A DNA stretch of 64,000 nt from Bradyrhizobium sp. CSS354 (GCF_029051725.1 NZ_JAACFU010000017.1:97621-161620), one strand, 5' to 3'; numbered from the stretch's first letter, positions 17,424-27,364 are shown. The notes: generated by a model from the letters alone, not told the origin. Translations and numbers: made by a program.

Positions 17424-19148
17424 ATGGCCTCGCTCGTGCCGCAAGGGATCAACGTGGGCGTGCAATTCCCGCTCGCGGTGACGGATCTCGCCACCCCCTC
17501 CCCCCGCTGGGACGAACGGCGCATCGCGCAACGCGCCGAGTTGCTCGCCGGTCAGATCGGTGGACTTGCGACGCACACGATCGAGGGAAGAGAGAACTGG
17601 GAGTTCAAGCTGTGGCCGGAGCTGTCGCGGGAAGCGCAGCGCAGAGTAGATTTCGCGCTTGCGCGCGACGGGCTGGGGTCGGTATGCGCCGCGAACGAAC
17701 CGCGTCGCGACCGTGCACGGGACTATCAGTTCGCGGGCGAGGCCGCACTCATCGATCGCAAGCGCGCCTGCGCGCCCGTCTTCTTCCTTGAGCAGGGGCC
17801 AGAGGTCGAGGCGCTCTATACGGTGACGAATCCGGCCACCCATCTCGACTTTGGTTTGAGCGAGCTCTCCGATCAGGCAATCCGTATATATCTCGTCGGC
17901 CTCGCGTTCGCTTATCGCGAGCTCACTGACGCGGATCTGCGACGACGTGCGCTAGAGGCGGCTATACTTTTGGTCTCGATCCGCGCGGAGAAAGGTGTGG
18001 TGCGCGAGGCGGACTGGCTCGCGTATATGCGCTTCCTCGAGGACGTGGCGAAGAGCCCGCGCCTCGACGTCGCGGCAGATAACGCGACGTTTCCGCGGCT
18101 CAACGCCTGCGCGCGGAGTTGGTGTGAGCTTGCCGAAAAGCTCGCGGCCTTTTTTGCCGCCGGGGCCGATGCCGCGGGCGTCGGCAACGGCCCCGGAATG
18201 CTGACGTGGCTGATCGCGCGCGTAACCGATCGACGTGATGCCGAGGGCGACGGTGCGCGCAGCTGGGCGCTCCCGGCCCTGTTGTTGCTCGCGCGCCACG
18301 GCGATCTCGGCCAGGCCGAGTTCGATTGGATCATCCGCTTTTTCCGATTCATCGCTATAGGGGAGCCGATCTGGATCGATCCGATCTGGCTGCCACGCTT
18401 TGCCCGCGTGCTCAAGTTTCGATCATCCTGGAAGGGTGGGCTCGAACGCTGCGCGTTTCACATTGCTGGTAGCCACGTTGCCTGCTCAGACCTGGATGCG
18501 GACATGGCCGCCAATATCCTGAGCGCGCAGGGAGGCTTTCTGGAGCCGTCGGAGCAATCGATGCTGCTGAAACGGCTCGATGAGCGCATGCAGCAGGACC
18601 GCATCGCGCTCTACGGCTCGCAGATCAGGGACGTTGGATGCTGGAGCAAGCTGCCGGACCGCTGGCTCAAGGCGTTGGAGAGCAGTCTTGACTACCAGCT
18701 GCGCATTATGCCGGCGCGCGCGACCGATCCGCTGACCGGAGTGAGCGTGATCGAGGTCACGGATATCGCGGCCGCGCATGCGCTAGCGGCGTCGATTTTG
18801 GGCCGCGCGGATGAGAAGACCAGATTGACGGTTGTGCTTGCGCGCTTTGCGGCAAACCATTGGTCGTACGAAGGGCTGCAGCTGCTGTTTCGCGCGCTCG
18901 CGGTCGCATTGGCGGCCCAGGATGCATTCACGGTGGATCGTCTGCTCGCATCGCAAGAGAACGATGCGTTGGTACGCAGCGCTGTGTTGGAAGCGTTGAC
19001 GATCCGGGCGAGCGAGGGGCTGCTGCACGATCCTGTCTTTTCAAGCGCGCCATCCTATCTGCGGCTGGACGCTATGCTGGTCGCGAAGCATCTGATTGCC
19101 CAATACACATTCGAGCTCGACAAATTATGTGAAGGACCGGCGCGCTGA
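17424..19148 (+). CDS. Uncharacterised 574-residue protein, possible DUF1524-like N-terminus
   Basis: An open frame of 574 residues beginning just after an in-frame stop, with ATG 17424 the only start. Residues about 27-50 (RWDERRIAQRAELLAGQIGG) resemble the last helix of DUF1524/GmrSD-type proteins, where a WDExxIxxRxxxL tail is common; if so, the gene may have lost its front part. The rest is predominantly helical, rich in Leu, Ala and Arg (for example RSWALPALLLLARHGDLGQ and WIIRFFRFIAIGEPIWIDPI), with no signal peptide and no motif I know. It precedes a 110-residue unknown gene by 113 bases. Coding is supported by length and third-position G+C, not by homology. Confidence 0.55.
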   Translation: MASLVPQGINVGVQFPLAVTDLATPSPRWDERRIAQRAELLAGQIGGLATHTIEGRENWEFKLWPELSREAQRRVDFALARDGLGSVCAANEPRRDRARDYQFAGEAALIDRKRACAPVFFLEQGPEVEALYTVTNPATHLDFGLSELSDQAIRIYLVGLAFAYRELTDADLRRRALEAAILLVSIRAEKGVVREADWLAYMRFLEDVAKSPRLDVAADNATFPRLNACARSWCELAEKLAAFFAAGADAAGVGNGPGMLTWLIARVTDRRDAEGDGARSWALPALLLLARHGDLGQAEFDWIIRFFRFIAIGEPIWIDPIWLPRFARVLKFRSSWKGGLERCAFHIAGSHVACSDLDADMAANILSAQGGFLEPSEQSMLLKRLDERMQQDRIALYGSQIRDVGCWSKLPDRWLKALESSLDYQLRIMPARATDPLTGVSVIEVTDIAAAHALAASILGRADEKTRLTVVLARFAANHWSYEGLQLLFRALAVALAAQDAFTVDRLLASQENDALVRSAVLEALTIRASEGLLHDPVFSSAPSYLRLDAMLVAKHLIAQYTFELDKLCEGPAR

Positions 19149-19261
19149 AGCGCGTCAGTGGCCCGCCGTAATCCCCGGCTCGGGTGCGCCGGCGAAGTTA
19201 GCAAATACTGGCACACCCTCACGATTGCAATCGATGCGAGAAAGACGCCGGGGGAAAGTCC

Positions 19262-19594
19262 ATGGCAGAACCAACGTTGGTCGCGCTGATCGGATACGTC
19301 GATCGGGATCGAAAGACCAAAGAGCAGACCCACATCATCACGATGGCGGGTCGCAGACCTTCCATTCCAAACGCGTCGATTACATCGCAACATTCAATCG
19401 AGCCGGGCGCTGGCGCCACGGTGCGCTTCTTTCTCGCCAACGACGCCATTGTTTCGGCGGAGATGCTCGCCAAGGACTTGCCCGAGGGCGAGACGCACGG
19501 GTCATCCGATACGGCGCGCAGGCGGCGGCTTGAGCTGCGTTCGGAGGTGGCAGCACTTGAGGGCGACACGAGCGTCTCGGCCGATGCCGCATAG
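19262..19594 (+). CDS. Uncharacterised 110-residue protein before the ATP-grasp relic
   Basis: Starts MAEPTLVALIGYVDRDRKTK, with GGGGGAAAG before the ATG as a good ribosome site. The middle part (EPGAGATVRFFLANDAIVS) looks like beta structure and the tail is charged. Its stop overlaps the predicted start (ATG 19584) of the decayed ATP-grasp gene, so the two were probably one operon. Position ahead of a peptide maturase would suit a precursor peptide, but I see no repeated acceptor core of the graspetide type, so the role is unknown. Confidence 0.45.
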   Translation: MAEPTLVALIGYVDRDRKTKEQTHIITMAGRRPSIPNASITSQHSIEPGAGATVRFFLANDAIVSAEMLAKDLPEGETHGSSDTARRRRLELRSEVAALEGDTSVSADAA

Positions 19595-20400
19595 TTGGGT
19601 CGCTGTTGCATCCGACCGTTGCCATTGTCGGGAGCATGGCCGACCCCACGTTGGGGCGGTGTGCGAGCGGCTTGTGGCCGCGTCGCGACCGGTTGTCATC
19701 GACTACTCTGCCTATCTGATAAGATGCGCGGGGCGTTAGACTTAAGCCTTCGGGCAATGTGCGCTTGGCGCTTGATGATCCGAACATCGACGCTTTGGAT
19801 CAGGTTAGGACAGTCTGGTGCAACCCGCTGGCATTTGCGCACCGCGAGACGGAAGACCACGAGCGTCGACGGAATCTCGACATTCCAATGCGAATTCTTC
19901 TGGACGGGCTTCCTGGCGCTCTTACCGCCGAACACGGTCTGGTACAACGACTGGCGCGCCGACCATGCGGCCGACCGCAATCTGTTGCAGCTGCGCGTCG
20001 CAACCGAGCTGGGGTTCGCCATTCCCGACACGCTGGTCTCCTCCTCGGCCGAGGAGGTCGCCGCCTTCGCGCCACTGCACGGCAAATTGTCTTCAAGAGC
20101 TTCGGCGGCTCGCGCCGATACTGGCGTCCGACTGCCATCTACTCCTCCAATGCGATCGCGGCGGTATGGAAAGACGGCAGCTATGCTGGCAGGTACGCAG
20201 ACCCTGGTCACTATCAACGATGACAACTTTTCGCTGGAGGGCAAAGGGTTTCACGAGTTGCTCCGTGGAATGGGCGATGAAGGATATGAGGCGATCTCGT
20301 TCTGGGCGGAGATGCGGACGGAGATCCCCGCAAGCCGCGACACGCCGCAGCTGGTCATGGGACCGATACGCCGAGGCGTACCATGTCCACGCGACTGAGT
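19584..20400 (+). pseudogene. ATP-grasp ribosomal peptide maturase (MvdD-like), multiply frameshifted
   Basis: Pieces in all three plus frames read in order as one ATP-grasp protein: RPHVGAVCERLVAASRPVVI and DYSAYLI (from ATG 19584), RLALDDPNIDALDQVRTVW, NTVWYNDWRADHAADRN followed by LLQLRVATELGFAIPDTLVS, RQIVFKSFGGSRRYW, then EGYEAISFWAEMRTEIPAS. The N-terminal DPHxxAVxxxL pattern, the VWYND block and the LQLRxAxExGxxIPxTLVT block are typical of the MvdC/MvdD-type maturases that cross-link ribosomal peptides. At least four indels are needed to join them, so the gene is dead. It would have formed ester or amide links in a precursor peptide. Confidence 0.6.
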
Positions 20401-20942
20401 TTTGGCCTGTTCGGGCGACGCCCATGCCGCCGCGTGTCGAAAACGCCGTGCCAGCAACACCATTGCCGCCGCGGAACCAAATACTGGCCCTGAGTGCAGC
20501 AGCCGAGCTCGCGCAGACACCCGGCCTGATCGGCTCCCAGGTTGTCCGCACCACCTCCCTGTTCCCATCCGGATTTGCAGGAAGCCGTCGCCTTCGTGGA
20601 CGGCGTACCGCTTCATGCGGTCCTCGCATCGATGTCGACATTGTCCACCGCGGCCGAACTGACCGCAATCTGGCGAACCGCATTTTTGCTGGAGAAGGCC
20701 CTGGCCGTTCTGGGTTGGCTTTGGCGGAAGGGCATCATCACAGCCGGACTGGAAACACCGGCGACCGCCCGCAGAAGGAGCTGAAACAGTCTGCGGATCA
20801 GCCGGCGCAGCTGCCTCCGAACGGCTGTTTGATCGTCCCTATGTTACCGGCCGTCCTCGCGGAGCGGAAACGTCCTCAGACCAGCCATTCAATCAATGGT
20901 CGCATCTGGGGTCTTCGTCGCTGGCTGCGTGGAATGGATTGA
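20382..20942 (+). pseudogene. Decayed remnant after the ATP-grasp relic
   Basis: No single frame is convincing here. One frame from about 20550 to 20784 reads DLQEAVAFVDGVPLHAVLAS and AFLLEKALAVLGWLWRKGII, which has the look of a winged-helix or PqqD-like tail; another frame reads PPRNQILALSAAAELAQTPG. I take the interval as a second broken gene of the same former cluster. The last 150 bases to the oxidase gene hold nothing I recognise. Confidence 0.2.
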
Positions 20943-21091
20943 CTACATCAGAAAGGCGCATGTAGTATCAATGGCAACGTGAGGTCGCTCACGTCTTTTT
21001 ATGAGTTCGAACAACTTTTGGAATCGATTGAATTTGGTCCGCGCTTTCGTGCGCGGCGTCATGTGCGCACCGTTGTTTGGGCTGTCACGCG

Positions 21092-23335
21092 ATGCAACGC
21101 TTAAATTCGTGGGAAGCGCGGCTTCCGATCCGGTTTGGCCAGGCTGCATGGCTGACCGGGGTAGCCCTGGGTTTCCTGCTTCAGCCGGCAATCGCAGCAG
21201 AGCTCGTTCAGCCACTAATCTGCTCTGAAGCAACGGCAGGACAGCCTGATCTCGCCGGCATCTGCTCCATTACGCCGCTCGCCAATGGTCAAAACGAGGT
21301 GGAGATCACTCTGAAGGCAGCCAGCGCCGAGATCGCCATGGGCGGCTACAAGGTCACCTCCGGAAACTACAATTACAACTATCTGACGCCAATCGTTGAA
21401 GCGATGCCGGGCGATACCGTTTCGGCGCACCTGATCAACGCGCTGACCTCCAGCACCAACGGCAGCATGCACGACCACAATGACGGTTCGACGAACCTTC
21501 ATTATTTTCATGGCGGAATCGTATCACCGAACAACGCGCGACCCGCGCCCGCGGAGCTTGGCACGGGCGACAACGTCTATGTCCATCTCAAGCCGGGCCT
21601 GAGTTTCGATTACAAGGTGCCGATCCCGGGGAAGACGCCGATCCCCGGCAATGACATGATCGACGCACGCGTTCTCGAAAGCACGGGACTCATCCCGCAC
21701 CCTCTTGGGCTGAATTGGTATCACTCGCATCTGCACGGGATCTCGTCCGATCAGGTGATGGGCGGAATGTCGGGTCTGCTTTCGGTCGGCGAAGCAACGG
21801 CCAACGTGAAGGCGGGCTGTCTGCCGGATCCGAACGACAAGGAGAAATGTTCCAACGACGTCGCGAAGGATACAAGCGACCTGAAACGTATCACCATGGT
21901 GCGCTATGCGCTGCTCCGCGACATGCCGGTAATGAACATCGCCAAGTTCCCCGGCGAGGCGAACGGCGATGCTGCGACGTGGGATCCGGATCCGGCCGCG
22001 CGGGATTTTCCTCCGGGCAAGTCGTGCGGGGTGTGGAATCCGGACGGTTCCGGACCGGACCTCGATCCGAAGTTGCGAACCGGCTTCTGTCAGCGCGAGC
22101 AGACGAAGGCACTGCTTTTTACGGTGAACGGGCAGCGATACCCGACGATCACTGTGGAGGGCGGCAAGAATCTCCTCCTCCGGCTGGGCAATCTCAGCGC
22201 CAACATCCCGTACTGGCTGGAGCTGCGGAACGAGGACGCGGCGGACAAGAAGCCTCTGCGGATGACGATCCTCAGCCTCGATGGAGTAGTACCGGCGATA
22301 CCGATTGCACCCGGGCAGGCACAGAAACCAGTGCAGGCCGTCGACTATGACGATGTGCTGATGATGCCGGCCACGCGCGCGGAGATCTACGTGCGCAACG
22401 ACGACAAGCGTCCGACCCGGCAGGTCTATATTCTGAAGACCAAGCGACACAGGGTCGAAGCGGGAACGGACGAATGGCCGGAGATCCAGCTGGCCCGTAT
22501 CGTGCTGGAGCCTAATGCCACCGCCAGCAACGTGCGGATCGCATTGAATGCTGCCGTCGCCACCCCCGGTCCGCCCCAAATTGCGAGCCCGGCCCTGGCG
22601 ATTGAGACTGCAGAGCTACCCGCGGGATGCATTCGCGATCTGGCCCCGGCGTTTCGTGAGTATCGCCGGGTCATGTTTCTGGATGGCGTCACGACAAGCC
22701 ACGGGCAAACGACCGATTGGAGCGTTTTCACCCAGATCATACGCCCCACCGGACCGGACCCGCAGGACGAATCGATGCACAACCCGCCAGCGGACGAAGA
22801 TCCCGACAAGACGACGGTCGGGCTTAACGGAGGGGGCATCCCGTTCGAGGAATATGTCGGAAGCGATGGGCTCGTCGATTGGACGAACAAGAAGCATGTG
22901 TGTGTCTTCATCGACAAGAAAGCTCACGAGGGTAGCCACAAACAGCTTTGGGTTTTGTCCAATCAAACAAGCACTCTGCATAATTTCCACATTCACCAGA
23001 TGAAATTTCGCTTGGCGACAGCCGATGAACTCTACAGCTATTTCATAAAGCCTCCCGATTCGGCGCGCACCTGCGGCCAGGGCGCATGCCCGGCGGACGT
23101 GCCAAACTATGATCTCTATGACGATCAAAAAAATAGCGACCTGGATCCCGGCGCGACGCGACGCTGGCACGATACAATTCCGCTGCCTCCGGGGCAGTCG
23201 GTGTTCGTGGTGATGAGCTTCGATACAAGCCAGCAGCTCGGACGCTTCGTTTTCCATTGCCATATCCTCAAGCACGAGGACAAAGGGTTGATGGCCCCTA
23301 TCGAGGTCTGGGGTCCCGGACTGGCAGCGCAATAG
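21092..23335 (+). CDS. Exported multicopper oxidase
   Basis: A protein of 747 residues with a signal peptide ending LGFLLQPAIAA and all four copper-ligand blocks in order: NLHYFHGG, NWYHSHLHGISSDQVMGGM, LHNFHIHQMKF and FVFHCHILKHEDKGLM. The last contains the type-1 ligands His-Cys-His, and the residue after the final His region is Met or Leu. Multicopper oxidases oxidise phenols, metals or other donors and reduce oxygen to water in the periplasm. The ATG at 21092 is preferred over an in-frame TTG at 21077 because the signal peptide starts there, though neither has a clear ribosome site. It is longer than CueO-type enzymes, with an insert rich in Asp/Pro between the second and third domains. 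It is followed 29 bases later by a cupredoxin. Confidence 0.9.
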   Translation: MQRLNSWEARLPIRFGQAAWLTGVALGFLLQPAIAAELVQPLICSEATAGQPDLAGICSITPLANGQNEVEITLKAASAEIAMGGYKVTSGNYNYNYLTPIVEAMPGDTVSAHLINALTSSTNGSMHDHNDGSTNLHYFHGGIVSPNNARPAPAELGTGDNVYVHLKPGLSFDYKVPIPGKTPIPGNDMIDARVLESTGLIPHPLGLNWYHSHLHGISSDQVMGGMSGLLSVGEATANVKAGCLPDPNDKEKCSNDVAKDTSDLKRITMVRYALLRDMPVMNIAKFPGEANGDAATWDPDPAARDFPPGKSCGVWNPDGSGPDLDPKLRTGFCQREQTKALLFTVNGQRYPTITVEGGKNLLLRLGNLSANIPYWLELRNEDAADKKPLRMTILSLDGVVPAIPIAPGQAQKPVQAVDYDDVLMMPATRAEIYVRNDDKRPTRQVYILKTKRHRVEAGTDEWPEIQLARIVLEPNATASNVRIALNAAVATPGPPQIASPALAIETAELPAGCIRDLAPAFREYRRVMFLDGVTTSHGQTTDWSVFTQIIRPTGPDPQDESMHNPPADEDPDKTTVGLNGGGIPFEEYVGSDGLVDWTNKKHVCVFIDKKAHEGSHKQLWVLSNQTSTLHNFHIHQMKFRLATADELYSYFIKPPDSARTCGQGACPADVPNYDLYDDQKNSDLDPGATRRWHDTIPLPPGQSVFVVMSFDTSQQLGRFVFHCHILKHEDKGLMAPIEVWGPGLAAQ

Positions 23336-23364
23336 CGTCAAGACGCCAAGTGAGGAGGAGACCA

Positions 23365-23850
23365 ATGAGGACGTTGTCAATGCCGCTTCCGATCGCGAGC
23401 ATCATTCTCGGTGCAACTCTGGCATTTGCGGGTGCAGCATCTGCGGCGGACACCCATGTGATCGGCGTCCAGGGGCTCGCCTGGACCTACAAGGACAAGA
23501 AATCGACGGCTTCCACACCTCTCACCGTCGATGATCTGAAGGTCGGTGACATCGTCGAGGTTCAGATCCCCAGCGGGCCCGTCCATCACGGATTTGTCAC
23601 CCTCAAGCGAACCGATGGCGGGCCTGCGATCGAGGACAAGAGCCCCGTGCTTGCCTGCGGCGAGGACGCGACGGCCAAACCCAACGCTGTGCTTCGCGAA
23701 CTCGATTGCAACGGGACCACCAGCAAGTTCGGCGTCGCATTCACCGGCAGCCTCCGGCTGGAAGTCACCGACAAGTTCAAGGATCCGGTCGACTTCTTTT
23801 GTGTGATCCACAAGGGCGGCATGCCGGGAGTGCTCAAGCTCGCGCCGTGA
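23365..23850 (+). CDS. Exported cupredoxin-like protein
   Basis: A 161-residue protein with signal peptide (IASIILGATLAFAGAASAA) and a single cupredoxin-like domain. The candidate copper ligands are the His of PVHHGFVTL and the Cys, His and Met of FFCVIHKGGMPGVL, a C-x2-H-x3-M spacing close to that of type-1 copper proteins. GAGGAGG lies seven bases before the ATG. The short gap to the multicopper oxidase indicates one operon; it may feed electrons to or take them from the oxidase, or deliver copper. Two further Cys (LACGEDA, LDCNGT) could form a disulphide. Confidence 0.8.
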   Translation: MRTLSMPLPIASIILGATLAFAGAASAADTHVIGVQGLAWTYKDKKSTASTPLTVDDLKVGDIVEVQIPSGPVHHGFVTLKRTDGGPAIEDKSPVLACGEDATAKPNAVLRELDCNGTTSKFGVAFTGSLRLEVTDKFKDPVDFFCVIHKGGMPGVLKLAP

Positions 23851-24090
23851 GATCGGCAGCGCTCGCACGCGCCCCTTGTCGCTCGCGCCGAAGCACTTCG
23901 CATGCTCGTGCGGAACGACGGGAGATTGATTGGAGGATCGATGGAAAGTCCCATCGCGGCTGCGATCTGCCCGATGGGCTCACTAATTGAGCTGCCATCG
24001 ACGTTCTCGCATTTCGTGCGTCATGGCGGCGAACGCGCGCAACGATATCGATGGCCCGGATGTCGAGTTACTCGAGGAGTGGAAAGTCTC

Positions 24091-25191
24091 ATGGCCAAGG
24101 CAAAGAGGAAGAAGTCGGTTACAAAGAAGAACTCAGTTACGAAAGCGAAATCGGGCAAGTCCAAGAAATCAACCACCAAGAGATCAATCAAGAGGGCGGT
24201 CAAATTTCGTCCGATGAACGTTGTTACCACCCCGGGTTCGCCGGCTGAAAAGTATTACCGGGGCATGGCCGCGCCGATGGCCGCCGTTGTAGCGGCGACC
24301 GCGTCGACATTCGCGCCAACTCCCACGCACAATCTGATCAATCACGGTGGAAATATCATCCAGGACCTCGTCTATACCAATTGCTATATCGGTGGCGCAT
24401 CGTCATGGGCGGCAAGCGACATCAAGAATATCGACGACGCTTTGGCAGCCGCGATGGCGGACACCAACTTGAACAACGTCATGATGCAGTATTTCAAGAA
24501 CAACCCGATCACCACAACGTTCCAGCCCTCGCACATTCTACCTGGCGCAAGGCCATCCCAGTTCTCGCAAGGCGACGTCGAACAGCTGGTCAACAGCCTT
24601 TTCCAGCAGGGCGCGCTGCAGGGTTTCGATTTCGGCTCGACCGTCTTCAATTTCCTGCTGCCGAGCGGAACGATCTTGACGACAGACGAGGATCCGACGA
24701 CTGCAATCAGCCCGGTCGGCAATACCGCCGCCGCTGTTATTCCCGTCGAGGATGAAGCCAGCTCGCTGCGAGGGTTGGGCGGCTATCATGGCTCAATCCA
24801 TCCGACCAGCAAGGTCACGATCTACTACGCTATCGGCGTCTTCTCCGAAACGCGGCCGAGCGGACCCGATAACGGGATCGTCGCGTTCGATCAGCCATGG
24901 AAAAACATCGTTGCGACGTTTTATCACGAACTGAACGAGGCGCGGACCGACCCCGACGTGGAGGATGCCATTCGGGCCGGCAGCAGCCCCAATGCGGTCA
25001 AGTTTCTCGGATGGACGTCCGCGCAGGGTGAAGAGTGCGGCGACTTCCCAATAACCGAAGCTGGCGCGAATCTGAGCCGCGTGATGAAGGAGGTGAATCT
25101 CACCAATGGCACTCGAACGGTGCCCATTCAATTTCAATATTCGAATGCCGTAGCAGGACCCGAAGGTCCAATTCAAGCCCCCCATGTTTAG
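24091..25191 (+). CDS. Protein with HELNEARTDP motif and lysine-rich N-terminal tail
   Basis: From ATG 24091, with GAGGAG upstream, 366 residues. The first 40 (MAKAKRKKSVTKKNSVTKAK and on) are almost all Lys, Ser, Thr and Arg, like histone-H1-type or AlgP-type tails. The body has NLINHGGNIIQDLVYTNCY, FDFGSTVFNFLLPSG, YHGSIH and, at the key place, TFYHELNEARTDPDVED. A motif of the form HExxEAxTDP recurs in secreted proteins related to the phosphate-induced/EXO family and looks metal-binding, but lacks the classical HExxH. No signal peptide is visible behind the tail. Function unknown. It lies 240 bases after the cupredoxin and may be a separate unit. Confidence 0.6.
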   Translation: MAKAKRKKSVTKKNSVTKAKSGKSKKSTTKRSIKRAVKFRPMNVVTTPGSPAEKYYRGMAAPMAAVVAATASTFAPTPTHNLINHGGNIIQDLVYTNCYIGGASSWAASDIKNIDDALAAAMADTNLNNVMMQYFKNNPITTTFQPSHILPGARPSQFSQGDVEQLVNSLFQQGALQGFDFGSTVFNFLLPSGTILTTDEDPTTAISPVGNTAAAVIPVEDEASSLRGLGGYHGSIHPTSKVTIYYAIGVFSETRPSGPDNGIVAFDQPWKNIVATFYHELNEARTDPDVEDAIRAGSSPNAVKFLGWTSAQGEECGDFPITEAGANLSRVMKEVNLTNGTRTVPIQFQYSNAVAGPEGPIQAPHV

Positions 25192-25744
25192 GGCGAGATG
25201 GCATGGTCACCCAGCGAGATGACCATGCGACGTTTCTCGACGCGCTTGGGCGTGTCGAAACGTAAACTTCTGAAAAATAGCAATCTCGTAAGGGCGATTT
25301 TCGGCGGGATTGTTAGCTACCCCCTATCCGCCGTCGAAAATAATTCGCTTTTCGACGCCAACGGCGCAGTGCATCCAAGCGTAGTGTGTCCCGCTTCTAA
25401 TTGCGACTGCCACGATTTCGTTCGGCTTTCGCGCTGGGATGCGGGCTCGGTCTAGCGGCTGACCTTTCGAAAGGCGGCCACCGCGCATCGGCAGCGATTT
25501 CGATCTCTTGTCCGCGCTAAGAATCGCAATGTGGCGAAAGCGAGATCCGCAATTGTTCGCGCTGCAGCATCGCAAGCGGTTCTGCGACATTCCGCGCGTG
25601 ACAATCAGTAAAAAAATGTTGCGCAACCCGAGGCATCAGCAGATAGTCAATACTATATTAGATTGTGACAAGAATACTAAATGAGATTGGGAACGCTGAT
25701 GGTTGGAAGGGCAAGCACCAGAGGCGTCGGAAGGGAGGCTCACC
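25192..25744 (+). promoter_or_regulatory. Gene-free interval with the promoter region of the LodA operon
   Basis: No frame of coding quality is present. The last 100 bases (about 25640-25690) turn sharply A+T-rich compared with both sides, with TATATT and TACTAAAT hexamers behind TTGTGACA, a plausible promoter for the seven-gene operon. GGGAGG lies seven bases before the ATG at 25745. The rest of the interval shows nothing I can name. Confidence 0.4.
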
Positions 25745-27364
25745 ATGAGTCTCGGCCAAGATCCGCTTAATCCTACACGCTCCCATCCTCTATCGTATGC
25801 CGCGGCGGGACTCGATCGTCCCTCCGACTCCGCGGGTTCATCTCCATCCAGCCTTCGCGCCAGAGTGGTCGGTATAGATCCCAATGGAGGCCGACCCATG
25901 ACAGACGGCGAACGCGCGTCCCTGGGCGACCCCTTCTTCGAGCTCGTACTGGCGCGCGGGCGCTTCCCAGGGACGACTGCCGAACTCCTCGCCGTCCTGA
26001 ACGAGTCGAATGGCGCCCCCGAAGGCCTGCCTGAGCAAATGGTCTTCGTCGTCGCGGAAGCCGGCCAGATTCCATTCAACGAAGCGAACTCGCGGCTGCC
26101 AAGGAGCGTCCGCTACGTGGTCACCCGCGGCCGTTCCGCCAATGGACCAACAGTTCTGGTCAGCACGCGACCGCCCGCGACCGATCCGACCGCTTTTCTG
26201 CAGGTCGCTGGCTGGGACAGCCGCAACAAGGTGTTTCATTTCTACGAGCGCGCAGGAGACGCATGGTTGTGGGAAGGCTCCTCCTGGCACGCGTTCGATG
26301 ATGCAGCGCGGGGCAAAGGGCCATTCGATAGCCACGTGAATGGCACGCTGGTCATGAAAGAACTGCGCTTGCCCTGGCTGCACTGGAACAGCACAGCGCA
26401 GGAGATCCCGCTTGAGTCCTTTCCGCCAGATCACCCGGTGAGGACCGATCCGCTTTTCGCTGCCCGCCAGAGCGCGGACATTTTGGAGCGGCGGGTGGTA
26501 CGACCGGCCGTTCAACGCTGGACCCGCGCGCGCCTTGATCGCCTGCTCGGCGCGCCAGGCGGTATCGCGGCGCCCAGGGAGCTGTTGCGCCACCTGCTCG
26601 CGGCCACATCCGTCAACATCGTCTCAAGCGAGGAGCGAAGCCGCGGGAGCAAGCCTGAGTTCGGACTGCCGGCCACTTTCTTCTTCGACGTCGAGAGCAT
26701 CGTCAACCAGCTCGCGCTCGATATCACCGGACTCGGCCAGGCGTTTCAGGTGCGACGACCGGACTACGAAAGCGCCGTCGCCGCACTCGGGCTCGTGCTG
26801 AAGCGCTCGGATGCGGGCTTCCAGCAGGCCGGCGATGCCTTCTTTGCCTGGCCGGTTTCGGAGCGGGCATTCGAGGACTGCGTGGTCGTGGGCGAGCTCA
26901 CGCGACGAGGCATCCTTTCTCCCGGCTTTGCGCTTGGGCTCCTGATGGTGGACGCCTGGAATCCGACTGACTCGGCCGCGCGTGAAAGTCTGCTGCAGTA
27001 CGTCCCGGCGGGGACAACGCCAGCAGGCCAGATCGAGGCCGAAACGCGTAGGAACATCAACATCGCCGCGGCCGGCCTGCCTCCGGAGGCACCAGAACGC
27101 ATCGCAGCCGACTACCTGACGCTCGACGAGGCAGCGATGCGCACACGGGCCGCCGCGGAGCTTGACGCGTTCGTTGCCAAAGTGCGCGCGCGTCTCGCGA
27201 CGTCGCAAGGCGTTCTCGATTTCATGCGTGTCGCCGATTGGCGCAGGCGCGATTTCCGCAAGCGCAAGATAGCTGAATTCGGCCTGACGCTACCGTTCAG
27301 CAACATCGACGAGAACGCGCCGCCCCTGGCAGTAACCAGGGATGCCGAGGTGGTCGAACGATGA
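25745..27364 (+). CDS. Uncharacterised protein, first gene of the LodA-type operon (539 aa)
   Basis: Starts MSLGQDPLNPTRSHPLSYAA. I recognise no domain. The N-terminal 100 residues include DPFFELVLARGRFPGTTAEL, then a beta-rich block (VFVVAEAGQIPFNEANSRLP, VFHFYERAGDAWLWEGSSW) and a large helical C-terminal half. A single W-rich segment suggests a ligand-binding surface. No signal peptide or membrane span is visible. An in-frame start 14 codons earlier lacks a ribosome site, whereas GGGAGG precedes this ATG. The next gene follows after 39 bases and also has a strong ribosome site. Co-conservation with the oxidase genes downstream is the only clue to a role. Confidence 0.6.
   Translation: MSLGQDPLNPTRSHPLSYAAAGLDRPSDSAGSSPSSLRARVVGIDPNGGRPMTDGERASLGDPFFELVLARGRFPGTTAELLAVLNESNGAPEGLPEQMVFVVAEAGQIPFNEANSRLPRSVRYVVTRGRSANGPTVLVSTRPPATDPTAFLQVAGWDSRNKVFHFYERAGDAWLWEGSSWHAFDDAARGKGPFDSHVNGTLVMKELRLPWLHWNSTAQEIPLESFPPDHPVRTDPLFAARQSADILERRVVRPAVQRWTRARLDRLLGAPGGIAAPRELLRHLLAATSVNIVSSEERSRGSKPEFGLPATFFFDVESIVNQLALDITGLGQAFQVRRPDYESAVAALGLVLKRSDAGFQQAGDAFFAWPVSERAFEDCVVVGELTRRGILSPGFALGLLMVDAWNPTDSAARESLLQYVPAGTTPAGQIEAETRRNINIAAAGLPPEAPERIAADYLTLDEAAMRTRAAAELDAFVAKVRARLATSQGVLDFMRVADWRRRDFRKRKIAEFGLTLPFSNIDENAPPLAVTRDAEVVER

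Noticed and set aside
20402..20662. Plus-strand 86-codon frame near 20.4 kb
   Set aside because: Cys/Arg/His-rich low-complexity composition typical of a frameshifted shadow; only the other frames show protein-like segments.
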